34,175 nt of DNA from Armatimonadota bacterium (GTDB taxonomy: Bacteria > Armatimonadota > Fervidibacteria > Fervidibacterales > Thermosaccharophagaceae), in assembly GCA_025062195.1 (NCBI GenBank), contig JANXAS010000035.1, positions 1 through 34,175 of the forward strand. The letters are read 5' to 3'. Every line of letters starts with the position of its first letter. Position 1 is the first letter of the stretch. The notes below the pieces were generated by a model. That model worked only from the letters and a program-made list of their open reading frames with translations, was not told where the DNA came from and searched no databases. Shown here one piece after another: positions 17,257 to 24,932 of the stretch. A program made the position numbers and the translations under genes.

Positions 17257-17367
17257 TTCGTAGTTAGCCACGAAGCGAAAGCGTAGTGGCGTCTAATTTG
17301 TTGCTCCACTTTTGTTCTTTGTCCCATTCCTGACGGCACTCTGCTTCGCTCCGTGCCTTACTACGAA
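17257..17367 (+). repeat. Family A palindromic element 1 (111-bp class)
   Basis: The element begins TTCGTAGTTAGCCACGAAGCG and ends with the near-complement GTGCCTTACTACGAA; inner arms GTGGCGTC and GACGGCAC also pair. The core is 111 bp. It carries no coding capacity. Confidence 0.8.
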
Positions 17368-17379
17368 CAAAGCACCAAG

Positions 17380-17476
17380 TTCGTAGTTAGCCACGAAGCG
17401 TTAGCGTAGTGGCGTCAAAAATTGTCTTGTGTTCCATTTTGACGGCACTACGCTTCACTTCGTGCCTTACTACGAA
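17380..17476 (+). repeat. Family A palindromic element 2 (97-bp class)
   Basis: Near-perfect long hairpin: two arms of about 41 bases with few mismatches around a ~16-base centre. Outer TTCGTAGTTAGCCACGAAG pairs with CTTCGTGCCTTACTACGAA; inner AGCGTAGTGGCGTCAAAA pairs with TTTTGACGGCACTACGCT. It lies 12 bases after element 1 in the same orientation. Confidence 0.85.
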
Positions 17477-17500
17477 CAAACCAACAAACTTTCACCACTT

Positions 17501-17560
17501 GGAGGGCGAGGACAATTTTCGTCACTCGGAGGGCGAGGCTTCTGCCGAGCCAAAAAGCTT
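17501..17560 (+). repeat. Family C hairpin repeats, two units
   Basis: TTGGAGGGCGAGGACAATTT followed at once by TCGGAGGGCGAGGCTTCTGCC and GAGCCAAAAAGC. It follows family A element 2 with the same CAACAAACTTTC flank found after element 4 at 27.0 kb. Confidence 0.55.
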
Positions 17561-17607
17561 TTCCACGACGGTCTTTTAACTTCTGCCATCTACAAAGGCA
17601 ACACTGT

Positions 17608-17812
17608 ATGATGAAAGTTTTGTCGCTTCGCGATTCAGACAGCACTCGTATTACTTTGGAATTCGGTGGGCGAAAAAGCATAACTGGTTGCAGCGATAAA
17701 TCGTTTTATGAAGCCATGTATTGGGTGGCAAACCATGTTTGGGTGACCTTTTTGCGATGAAGTCATTTTTGAAGATGGCGTTACTTTGCTTGATGGCTTG
17801 CCACGAACATGA
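17608..17812 (+). pseudogene. Small unrecognised reading frame with apparent frameshift
   Basis: ATG 17608 opens a 50-codon frame (MMKVLSLRDSDSTRITLEFG ... ANHVWVTFLR) ending TGA 17758-17760. At the TTTTT run near 17750 a shift of frame gives a natural continuation, DEVIFEDGVTLLDGLPRT, ending TGA 17810-17812. The joined product of ~67 residues looks like a small alpha/beta protein, but I cannot name a family. It has no good ribosome binding site. A decayed gene or a chance pair of open frames are both possible. Confidence 0.3.
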
Positions 17813-17867
17813 AAAACAGATAGCATCAATTATGGTGGGGGTTATGCAGTTTATGTTGCTTTGTATT

Positions 17868-17914
17868 GGCAGACAGTGGTCTGCCCAATAAATATCGGCA
17901 AAAACAAAAGATGT
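17868..17914 (+). repeat. Family B repeat with perfect 7-bp hairpin
   Basis: GGCAGAC-AGTG-GTCTGCC forms a perfect stem-loop (17868-17885) and is followed by AATAAATATCGGCAAAAACA. The same layout (paired GNCAGNCTGNCC then ATAAAT..CGACAAAAACGAAT) recurs at 32.7 and 32.9 kb and in altered form at 21.5, 22.9 and 24.7 kb. Confidence 0.5.
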
Positions 17915-18201
17915 GGATGGCTGTTAAGCTATCCTTACATTCAACTGCGCAACTTCTATGCAGGTTGAGCGCTAAAATAGATTGGTAGGATGAACGGCGA
18001 AGTATCGCGCTGTGTAGTTTCTTTAAACCGTTGTTTGAGTGAAGGAAAACTTCTGTAGAATGGCTTGGTTATGAAAATTGCCAATTGGTTAAAACTTATG
18101 GGGCTTGGAATGCTCAATACCAATTGCATAGGGTGTGTGAGTGGAACCGCTTAAATAGCTGGCTCGTCAGTTATTCGGCAGTTGGCAAAGGAGTGCCTAA
18201 C

Positions 18202-20007
18202 ATGCGACTGCTTATTATGGTGATAGTTGAAGTGCTGCTAATGGCAATAGCAGTGGCTCAACGCTCCCCCATTCAGATGAAAGTCTATCCGCTATTTGGC
18301 ACAACTGTCCCACCGGGCAGCTTTTTGCCACTCAAGATTGTTGTGCAGAATAATGGACCTTCGGTGGACGGAAGGTTAGTGGTAGAATCATCACAGTTGC
18401 AAACGGATTACTTATACATTTTCCCTGTGAGCTTACCCTCTGGCTCTCGTAAGGAAATTGTGGCAACACCATTCGTATCCCAAACTGCGATGTCCATTAA
18501 GGTGAGCTTAAGGGGTGTAGGCTTTCGTGTAGAGGACTTGATACCAGTGATACCTGATGATACTGCAAAGTTGATTGTTGCTGTCGGTGACGAAATTGGC
18601 GGTTTAGAGTGGTTGCATAAAATCAAATCTATCTCAAAGGGATTCTCAACAACATCATGGGCATATTGCCGCCCCGAAGACTTCCCGGAAAAAACTGCCG
18701 CACTAATTGGGGTTAGTGGGATAATTCTATGTTCTGGTGCTGAGAGGTTGACAATGACTCAGTGGAAAGCTATTCGCCGTTGGGTGATGATGGGTGGAAC
18801 TTTGATAGCACCCGGAGGCTCATCGGCAATCTATTTGCGTCATACAGCATTGGCTTCAATTCTGCCAGTGAGCAATTTGGAGACAAAGATTTGGGATAAT
18901 TGGCAACCATTGGGGCAATGGCTAAATGTTTCTCCCCCATCTGAACCATCTTTTATTACCGTCGGTTTACCACTCAAAGATGCCAAAACTTTTTTCACCA
19001 TTGGAAAGCATTGCTTGATCGCTGCTCGCCATTACGGCTACGGCTCGGTGTTCTTTATGGCTTTTAATCCTTGGGATAGAGCATTTCGTGCCTGGGATGG
19101 TTTGCCATCACTCTGGCTTAAAATAATAGCACCGCATATGCGGTCTGCTGCTTCTGTGTTAAGTGGATTGGTATGTATGGTGACAACACGACGGGAGAAA
19201 ACCTTCAAATTGGATTTTCCCCCAGCCTTGGAAATTACTCTGACGCTTATTATCTATTTCTTCGTTACCACTGTTGCTTACTCCCTACTTCGCCGTATGG
19301 GTTTATTGGATTGGTATTGGTTTATTGCGCCTGTGATTGCCCTTCTCTTTACCCTTATTATTTCTCGGTCAACAGATGTGCTATATAAACTTGGAAACCA
19401 AAGCATTGTGGATGGTGTTCTGATAATGGTGCCAAACGAAAGTGATGGTTATCTTATTGCTAATACAACCTCATTTTTTCAGCGCAGTGGTTTATACAAC
19501 ATGAATTTTGGAGAGGCTGAAAGTGTTATTGGCGAAAGCAGGGAAGAATTTGGTGGTGTTGGGCTTACTATTATTGAAGGACGCACATTAACAGTGCTGA
19601 TGCGTGTGCCTAACCTTAGTTTTCGGTCAGTTCATTTTATCAAACCGATGACACTAAAGGGAGCGGTGAAAATAGGGATTGAAAAAGAGGGCGATCGTGC
19701 GGTTGTAGCTGTGACTAATCAGACACCATTTGCCCTTAAAAGCGTAGAATTTGAGCTTAGAAATTCTCAAACACTCTATTCATATATGAGCGAAATACCT
19801 ATAGCGTCATATTTGGCACCAGGGCAAACAGCAAAAATTCCTTTATCGTTAATTAAAATCCCGGAGAGTTCAGCAGTTTCGCCCGGGCCAATTCCCAATT
19901 TGGTTGCAGAAGTGGACAATATTGATATAATACCGACGATTGATGTCCCGTCTATATATAAGTCACCCATTGAATTAAATGTAGTTTGTTCCCCATTAGA
20001 ATATTGA
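18202..20007 (+). CDS. Secreted/membrane protein with GATase-like domain, associated with ABC exporter
   Basis: No exact family is named. The ~601-aa protein has a signal peptide (MRLLIMVIVEVLLMAIAVAQ, cleavage near AVA/Q) and an N-terminal beta-sandwich-like domain (YPLFGTTVPPGSFLPLKIVV). A Rossmann-like class-I-glutamine-amidotransferase-type domain follows (~140-300; SGIILCSGAERLTMTQWKAI, WVMMGGTLIAPGG, YGYGSVFFMAFNP). Then come two membrane helices (LEITLTLIIYFFVTTVAYSL and WYWFIAPVIALLFTLII) and a C-terminal beta domain. No catalytic Cys-His-Glu set is evident, so the GATase-like fold is probably structural. The start is ATG 18202, with AAAGGAG eight bases upstream, not the earlier in-frame ATG 18085. 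Similar proteins accompany ABC-2 transporters and MoxR/vWA cassettes. Confidence 0.7.
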   Translation: MRLLIMVIVEVLLMAIAVAQRSPIQMKVYPLFGTTVPPGSFLPLKIVVQNNGPSVDGRLVVESSQLQTDYLYIFPVSLPSGSRKEIVATPFVSQTAMSIKVSLRGVGFRVEDLIPVIPDDTAKLIVAVGDEIGGLEWLHKIKSISKGFSTTSWAYCRPEDFPEKTAALIGVSGIILCSGAERLTMTQWKAIRRWVMMGGTLIAPGGSSAIYLRHTALASILPVSNLETKIWDNWQPLGQWLNVSPPSEPSFITVGLPLKDAKTFFTIGKHCLIAARHYGYGSVFFMAFNPWDRAFRAWDGLPSLWLKIIAPHMRSAASVLSGLVCMVTTRREKTFKLDFPPALEITLTLIIYFFVTTVAYSLLRRMGLLDWYWFIAPVIALLFTLIISRSTDVLYKLGNQSIVDGVLIMVPNESDGYLIANTTSFFQRSGLYNMNFGEAESVIGESREEFGGVGLTIIEGRTLTVLMRVPNLSFRSVHFIKPMTLKGAVKIGIEKEGDRAVVAVTNQTPFALKSVEFELRNSQTLYSYMSEIPIASYLAPGQTAKIPLSLIKIPESSAVSPGPIPNLVAEVDNIDIIPTIDVPSIYKSPIELNVVCSPLEY

Positions 20008-20083
20008 TGAGCTGTTATAATGCCGCTAAAATGAAGAGGTTTCCCAAATTTAGCATCGGTCTTTATTGTGGGGGTGAACTAAT

Positions 20084-20950
20084 TTGACATTATGGCGGCT
20101 TTGGGTAAGTGATAACCCCATTTTTCGGTATCACCTATTTGATCAGACTAAGTTGAGATTTTTTCGTTCACCGTGGAGAATTACTGCTGCTGTGGCATTT
20201 CTTGCCTCACTTTATATTGCAATAGTGTTTTATGTGGCTGAGTATGGGTTTGCAGAGCTTGTTCTCTTTTTGGAGTGCTTTTCGCTTTGGATTATTGCAC
20301 CGCTTATGGCTCATTCGCTTTTTGCAATGGAGTTTGAGAAAGCGACTTGGGACATGCTAATTTTGACTCGCTTAACTGTCAGCCAAATTGTAATGGGCAA
20401 ATTTCTGTCAAGATTAGTTCTATTATTCATCTATATCTCCTTTTTCATACCATTGATTTTTATATCAATTGGTGTTGGCCGTAAATTATCACTTTACGAG
20501 ATTTTATCCTTGGTGTTCAAAACTCAGCTTGTTGCCATTAGTTGGGCAATTTTTCTGGTAGCTGTGACGCTATGGCTCTCTTACCGACTTAAGCGTGCGA
20601 TGCTCACTGCTGCTGCAGCTTTCGTTGGACAAGTTTCAGTTGTAGTTATTTTGCCGATATTGTGGATAATGTTTCTTGAACTTATCGTTGTCGATTTTGA
20701 GCCATTTTATAGCAGTTATTGGGAGATGGAAACAACTTACAATTGGATGTTCAACCCTGTAAGTGCCATCATTTTTTATAACCCTGTTTTCACTTTATTA
20801 CTGCTTTTTGTCGAGGGATGGATAGACAGCAAAATGAGTGCTCCCGTTTTATGGGGCACATGGCAGGGAATTGTGTATTTGCTGTTAGCGTATTTACTCA
20901 TAGTAATTCTCATTCGTTCCATTTCCAAAGCGACAAGGAAGCAGTTATAG
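20084..20950 (+). CDS. ABC-2 type transporter permease
   Basis: The 288-aa integral membrane protein has about six hydrophobic segments. Between the first two pairs it has the typical ABC-2 pattern: MAHSLFAMEFEKATWDMLIL followed by TRLTVSQIVMGKFLSRLVLL (the 'E+..gTle.Ll..p.s...i..gK' coupling region). It starts with TTG at 20084, supported by GGGGGTGA (20069-20076) seven bases upstream; no better ATG exists. With the ATPase at 21908 and the second permease at 23035 it probably forms one exporter (two different permeases plus an ATPase dimer) in the inner membrane. Substrate unknown. It follows the previous gene after 76 bases. Confidence 0.82.
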   Translation: MTLWRLWVSDNPIFRYHLFDQTKLRFFRSPWRITAAVAFLASLYIAIVFYVAEYGFAELVLFLECFSLWIIAPLMAHSLFAMEFEKATWDMLILTRLTVSQIVMGKFLSRLVLLFIYISFFIPLIFISIGVGRKLSLYEILSLVFKTQLVAISWAIFLVAVTLWLSYRLKRAMLTAAAAFVGQVSVVVILPILWIMFLELIVVDFEPFYSSYWEMETTYNWMFNPVSAIIFYNPVFTLLLLFVEGWIDSKMSAPVLWGTWQGIVYLLLAYLLIVILIRSISKATRKQL

Positions 20951-21472
20951 TTTATGCTTTAGATTGCTTGAACAGAACTTACGCAACTAACAGTATTTTG
21001 CAAGGTTGAATGACGCTCGGCAAAAGTGAAAAAGATATAAACAGCTTAATAGCTACATTGAACTGCATAAATCATATTGAGGAAGATTGCTCTTTGCTCA
21101 AAAATTTGTTGGTGCTTTGAAAGGTTGGGTTCCTACTGGACCGAAAAACGGAGGGCAAGACTACTTTCTTGCCGAAAGAATTTGCAGTATACTACATAAC
21201 CAGTTGCATAAAGAGCAGGTGGATTATGCTTAAAATATGCTGCTCTCTTTGCTCAAAATTTTGTCTTCGCTAAGTTAGCTATGCCACCGTCTTTAGCAAT
21301 CGGTTTATGACGAAACAAATTAGAGACGAATTTATTCGGCTAAGAAACTACGCCGTTTAAGGAAGAAGCTAAAAATCGTCAGCGACTATGGGCTAAAGCT
21401 AATAGCGTGAGTGGGGAAGATAGCTACCAAAAATTTTAGGTGGGACTTATGCAGTTGAGATTGTCTTGCGGG

Positions 21473-21545
21473 GCAGATGACAGTTTGCCAAAAATGCCAC
21501 AAAAATTATCGGTTCTGGTGGATTTCATCCGCCCCGCATTCAAGT
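21473..21545 (+). repeat. Family B repeat copy
   Basis: GGGGCAGATGACAGTTTGCC and, about 45 bases on, GGTGGATTTCATCCGCCCCGC; GGCGGAT can pair with ATCCGCC. The ordering matches the copy at 22897-22970 (GTAGACGACAGTCTGTCC ... CGGACGGATTTTATCCGCCC). Confidence 0.5.
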
Positions 21546-21592
21546 GCGTGATTCCGTGAGGTAAAGAAGTGAGTTACCAATAAACTTTGCTG

Positions 21593-21739
21593 TTCTTTAC
21601 TACAAACTTTGTTGACCAGGTTCGTAGTTAGCCACGAAGCGTTAGCAAAGTGGCGTCCTAAATTGTCCCATGTCCCATTTTGACGGGACTGTGCGTTGCT
21701 CCGTGCCTTACTACGAACAACAAGATTTTGAGCAAAGAG
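21593..21739 (+). repeat. Family A palindromic element 3 with long terminal inverted repeats (97-bp core)
   Basis: The core 21621-21717 is 97 bp. The palindrome extends outward: left TTCTTTACTACAAACTTTGTTG pairs imperfectly with right CAACAAGATTTTGAGCAAAGAG, giving a ~147-bp element with nested inverted repeats and no coding capacity. This is the architecture of a MITE. I did not find a clear target-site duplication by eye. Confidence 0.8.
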
Positions 21740-21907
21740 TGTAAAACAAATTTGGCAAGCCATGGTGTTGCCCTTATTAATGACCATGTGCTAAAGTCCA
21801 TATTGGATGAGCTTTTTCACAGTGGAGTCATGTTTAGATGACTTTCTGCTGTTGCGTCTTTTGATGCAATGTGAGCGCATAATGGTGTTGTTGGGGGTGT
21901 GTTTTGT

Positions 21908-22834
21908 ATGTTGGAAGTTAAAGGCTTGCGGAAGGAATTCGGTCAACTTGTCGCGGTAAAAGACCTGTATTTTACCCTTAAACCCGGCGACATTTTTGGA
22001 TATATTGGTCCAAATGGTGCTGGCAAGACAACTACATTGCGTATGCTGGCGACTTTACTTGAACCTACTTCTGGAACTGCCATTCTTAGCGGGATAGACA
22101 TAGTTCGTCAACCTGAGGATGCGCGCCCATTAATTGGATTTATGCCGGATTTCTTTGGACTTTACGAGGGTATCACAGTTTGGGAATATCTTGCCTTCTT
22201 TGCCGACGCATATGGCATACCTCGCAGCGAACGCTCACAAGTGATTGAAAATGTGCTTGAATTGGCCGATTTAACCGTCAAGAGAGATGCTTATGTGGAA
22301 ACGCTTTCTCGTGGCATGCAGCAAAGATTGTGTCTTGCTAAAACGCTGCTTCATGACCCATTGCTTTTGCTTTTGGACGAGCCAGCATCTGGTCTTGATC
22401 CCCGCGCTCGCGCGGAGTTGAAAGAATTGTTTAAAGAAATTGGAGCAATGGGGAAAATTGTCATCATTTCATCGCATATTCTGCCAGAGCTTTCGGACTT
22501 TTGTAATAAGATTGGCATAATTGAAAAAGGAGAACTCTTGCTTTGGGGTGATGTTGACAACATTTTGCGTCAACTTCAGCCCACTAAGCTCCTGACAATT
22601 CGTTGCATTGAGAATGCCGAGACGCTCGCTGAGTGGTTGAGCAAGCAGCCAGAAGTTATTAATGTCCAAATTGCTGATAGCATAGTAAAAGCGCAGTTCA
22701 TTGGTAATGATGAGGCACAAGCCGATTTATTGCGCAGAATCATCTTAGATGGTCACAAAATCGCTGCCTTCAACGAAGCGAAGATGAACCTTGAAGATGT
22801 TTTTCTGAAAGTAACGAAAGGTGAAGTTGCATAG
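21908..22834 (+). CDS. ABC transporter ATP-binding protein (ABC-2 exporter class)
   Basis: The 308-aa ATPase energises an ABC-2 type exporter. Walker A GPNGAGKT (residues 34-41), signature LSRGM (133-137), Walker B LLLLLDE (152-158), D-loop SGLDP and H-loop His190 (IISSH) are intact. At the Q-loop position the sequence is GFMPDFFGLYE, with Asp81 where many ABC ATPases have Gln; this MPDFFG variant is common in this exporter subgroup. A ~90-residue C-terminal domain follows (after residue ~215). GTG 21899 is also in frame, but GGGGGTG (21893-21899) is eight bases from ATG 21908. It lies between the two permease genes and probably serves both. Confidence 0.95.
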   Translation: MLEVKGLRKEFGQLVAVKDLYFTLKPGDIFGYIGPNGAGKTTTLRMLATLLEPTSGTAILSGIDIVRQPEDARPLIGFMPDFFGLYEGITVWEYLAFFADAYGIPRSERSQVIENVLELADLTVKRDAYVETLSRGMQQRLCLAKTLLHDPLLLLLDEPASGLDPRARAELKELFKEIGAMGKIVIISSHILPELSDFCNKIGIIEKGELLLWGDVDNILRQLQPTKLLTIRCIENAETLAEWLSKQPEVINVQIADSIVKAQFIGNDEAQADLLRRIILDGHKIAAFNEAKMNLEDVFLKVTKGEVA

Positions 22835-23034
22835 CGCACATTGTCACTGCTTATTTCAAATAGGAATTGCACAGTTGGCGCTGTTTCTTAGGTGTAGACG
22901 ACAGTCTGTCCGTAAAATCATCCTAAAAAATTTATTGGTTCGGACGGATTTTATCCGCCCCTGCATTCAACTGTTATGGTATTAGTTTGAAGTTTGGCGG
23001 GCAAGTTAAAAATAGCGGTATGGAGTGAGCAAAT
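22835..23034. repeat. Intergenic spacer with family B repeat
   Basis: A copy at about 22868-22970 contains GCACAGTTGGCGCTGTTTC, GACGACAGTCTGTCCGTAAAA, and GGACGGATTTTATCCGCCCC. The same first block occurs at 32838 (GCACAGTTGGTGCTGTTTT) before another GATAGTTTGTCCGATAAA, so the two are copies of one element. The ribosome binding site GGAGTGAG of the next gene is near 23021. Confidence 0.55.
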
Positions 23035-24651
23035 ATGGTGCAAATCTCACTAAAGTGCGGGAAAATTCTCAAAATTATTGCGTTATCCCCCTTCCATTGG
23101 TTGCAAAGTGCACTAACATTCGTTGTTAAAAACCCAGTTATCCTTCGCGAAATGAAAGTTCGCATGCGCTTTAAGCGCTCTTTCTGGTTGCAGGATGTCT
23201 ACATATTGTTTCTAATTTTCGTTGTTTCTTTGGCATATCATCTCATTATCGCTGCTGAGACAATATCAAGTCCAACGCAACTGCAAGAGCGTTTACAAGC
23301 TTTCTATTACACACTGCTTTACAGTCTTGCTGGTATTGTTGTTTTGATTGCACCAGCGTTAACAGCAAGTGCAATTTCATTTGAGCGTGAGCGTCGGACA
23401 TTAGATTTGCTTCTTATAACTCCATTGCGCCCAATGCAAATTCTTTCCGGGAAGCTGTTGGCATCGTGGGCATATTTGTTGTTGCTGCTCGTTTTGTCAA
23501 TGCCGATGGTAACAGTGTGCATTATTATGGGCGGAGCATCAATTTCTGACTTATTAGCAACTTATACGATGCTTTCTTTAAGCACGCTTAGTTTATGTGC
23601 ATTTTCGCTTTATTGTTCGGCATGCAGCAGCTCAAGCGGTCTTGCCACATTTTGGGCATATTTGGGGGTAATATTGGCTTCTCTGTATATATTCCCATTG
23701 ATAACGATGCAAAAAATACATCATACTTATAGTTACCAACAATCGCCGCAATCTATTTTTATCATCTTTCCAATTGCCTCAATTCATCCCTTATGTGTTC
23801 CATACATCAAATCCATGCCGACAGAGATTTTGGGCGTGAGGGTGCCATGTTGGGCATTTTGCTCAATATTTAGCCTATTAATTTCAATATTTTGGTTAAC
23901 AGCCTCAGCCGCAAGATTGCCCATTATCCACAATAAAAATTATGTTGGATCTCTCCGTAAACAGGGATTGATGCTTTGTATCCTCGCTGCGTTGAGCTTT
24001 GACCCAGCAATTAAGGAAATCCTTGCCAGTTTAGGATCTATTTCCAAAAGTGCATCGGCGTGGGAGTTGACCATCCTATCCATGCTTCCTACCATCGTAA
24101 TTTTGATGCTCATTATCCCATTTATCCCTTGGATCTCAACATTCGGTGAGCATAACGGAAAAAAAGCAATCAACGATGGCTGGTTTCGTCCTTTAAGGAT
24201 GTTTCAACCAGTTGCATCCGGGGCGCTACCATTTATAATTTTCTGGTTTATGCTCTTTTACTCCATAGCAATGGCTTTATTAATTTGGCGGGCAAAAACC
24301 CTACCTAATTGGGAAGACTCTCTCATTTGGGCTGGTTACTGCGCACTGTTATTGAGTTTTTTCTGGGCAATTGGGCGGTTCTGGTCGGCTTTAATTTGGC
24401 GGTTGACACCAGCACGCTGGCTCACTTTTGGCACAACCCTTTCTGTATTCTATACTACAGGCATTTCGAAGTTATCCCCAATTTATCCGTTTATTTGGCT
24501 ACTTACTTCAGCTTCTCACTCCGATTCTTCACTTGCCGAGTTTAAAAATTTAGTTTTAATTTATAGTGCCGTAATATTTATTTTGACTGCAATTTTGTTC
24601 CTATTTTCCCACATTTTCGCTCTTAGCCGTTTGAGGGCGGCGAAAGTTTAA
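23035..24651 (+). CDS. Large ABC-2 type permease
   Basis: The 538-aa protein has about twelve hydrophobic segments. After the N-terminal PVILREMKVRMRFKR segment and first helix comes the hallmark ABC-2 coupling region SFERERRTLDLLLITPLRPM followed by QILSGKLLASWAYLLLLLVL. It is roughly twice the size of the first permease (288 aa); the second half (from ~250) contains further helices, so this may be a two-unit permease. GGAGTGAG lies upstream of ATG 23035. With the ATPase and the smaller permease it forms the probable exporter. The cargo is unknown. Confidence 0.85.
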   Translation: MVQISLKCGKILKIIALSPFHWLQSALTFVVKNPVILREMKVRMRFKRSFWLQDVYILFLIFVVSLAYHLIIAAETISSPTQLQERLQAFYYTLLYSLAGIVVLIAPALTASAISFERERRTLDLLLITPLRPMQILSGKLLASWAYLLLLLVLSMPMVTVCIIMGGASISDLLATYTMLSLSTLSLCAFSLYCSACSSSSGLATFWAYLGVILASLYIFPLITMQKIHHTYSYQQSPQSIFIIFPIASIHPLCVPYIKSMPTEILGVRVPCWAFCSIFSLLISIFWLTASAARLPIIHNKNYVGSLRKQGLMLCILAALSFDPAIKEILASLGSISKSASAWELTILSMLPTIVILMLIIPFIPWISTFGEHNGKKAINDGWFRPLRMFQPVASGALPFIIFWFMLFYSIAMALLIWRAKTLPNWEDSLIWAGYCALLLSFFWAIGRFWSALIWRLTPARWLTFGTTLSVFYTTGISKLSPIYPFIWLLTSASHSDSSLAEFKNLVLIYSAVIFILTAILFLFSHIFALSRLRAAKV

Positions 24652-24657
24652 TTAGAA

Positions 24658-24703
24658 GTGGCGGACGACAGTCCACATCTCTGTGCAGGCGGTGCTCCGC
24701 CAC
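24658..24703 (+). terminator. Strong stem-loop after the permease gene (family B related)
   Basis: GTGGCGGA at 24658 pairs with TCCGCCAC ending at 24703; the loop contains ACGACAGTCCAC, which ties it to family B. It starts seven bases after the stop codon. No T-run follows, so it may stabilise the mRNA 3' end or only weakly terminate. Confidence 0.35.
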
Positions 24704-24782
24704 ATTCACACTACAGCTTGACCGATTTTTCGTGCGCGCTCCATGCGTCCATACATTCGTTTATAGGTTGCCTGTCATTCGC

Positions 24783-24811
24783 TTTACAACGCTATCACTT
24801 GAAGCTATAAT
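24783..24811 (+). promoter_or_regulatory. Good sigma-70 type promoter
   Basis: TTTACA (24783-24788), a spacer of exactly 17 bases, and a perfect TATAAT (24806-24811). It lies ~120 bases upstream of ATG 24933 and would start a separate transcript for the DUF4175-like gene and perhaps the MoxR cassette. Confidence 0.55.
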
Positions 24812-24932
24812 GATTAGCAGAAACAGTTAAGAAGCGGCATAGCAAGGTGTAATGACTGCGGGATGGTGAACCTTGCGGAATAGACAAAGCGTAACAAAGC
24901 ATTAGGAGATGAAATGGCAGGAGGTAATAAAG

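Larger units (their letters stand above)
16871..18201. other. Repeat-filled intergenic island
   Basis: This 1.3-kb gap separates the ECF operon from the ABC/vWA cluster. It contains several family C hairpin units (17082-17246 and 17501-17560), two complete family A palindromes (17257-17367 and 17380-17476), a frameshifted small reading frame (17608-17812) and a family B hairpin (17868-17885). The remaining open frames lie inside repeats and are not genes. The start of the next gene is marked by AAAGGAG at 18187-18193. Confidence 0.7.
20951..21907. other. Intergenic region with repeat ends, family C, B and A elements
   Basis: This ~950-base gap contains no gene I can support. It holds solo terminal sequences of family A (TTGCTCTTTGCTCAAAAATTT at about 21087 and CTCTCTTTGCTCAAAATTTTG at about 21243), a family C unit at 21148-21178 (GGAGGGCAAGACTACTTTCTTGCC), a family B copy at 21473-21545, and a complete family A element at 21593-21739. 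GGGGGTG at 21893-21899 is the ribosome binding site of the next gene. Confidence 0.6.

Noticed and set aside
17082-17560. Regularly repeated G-rich units considered as a CRISPR array
   Set aside because: Spacing and unit sequence are irregular, there are no unique spacers of constant length, and no cas genes are present.
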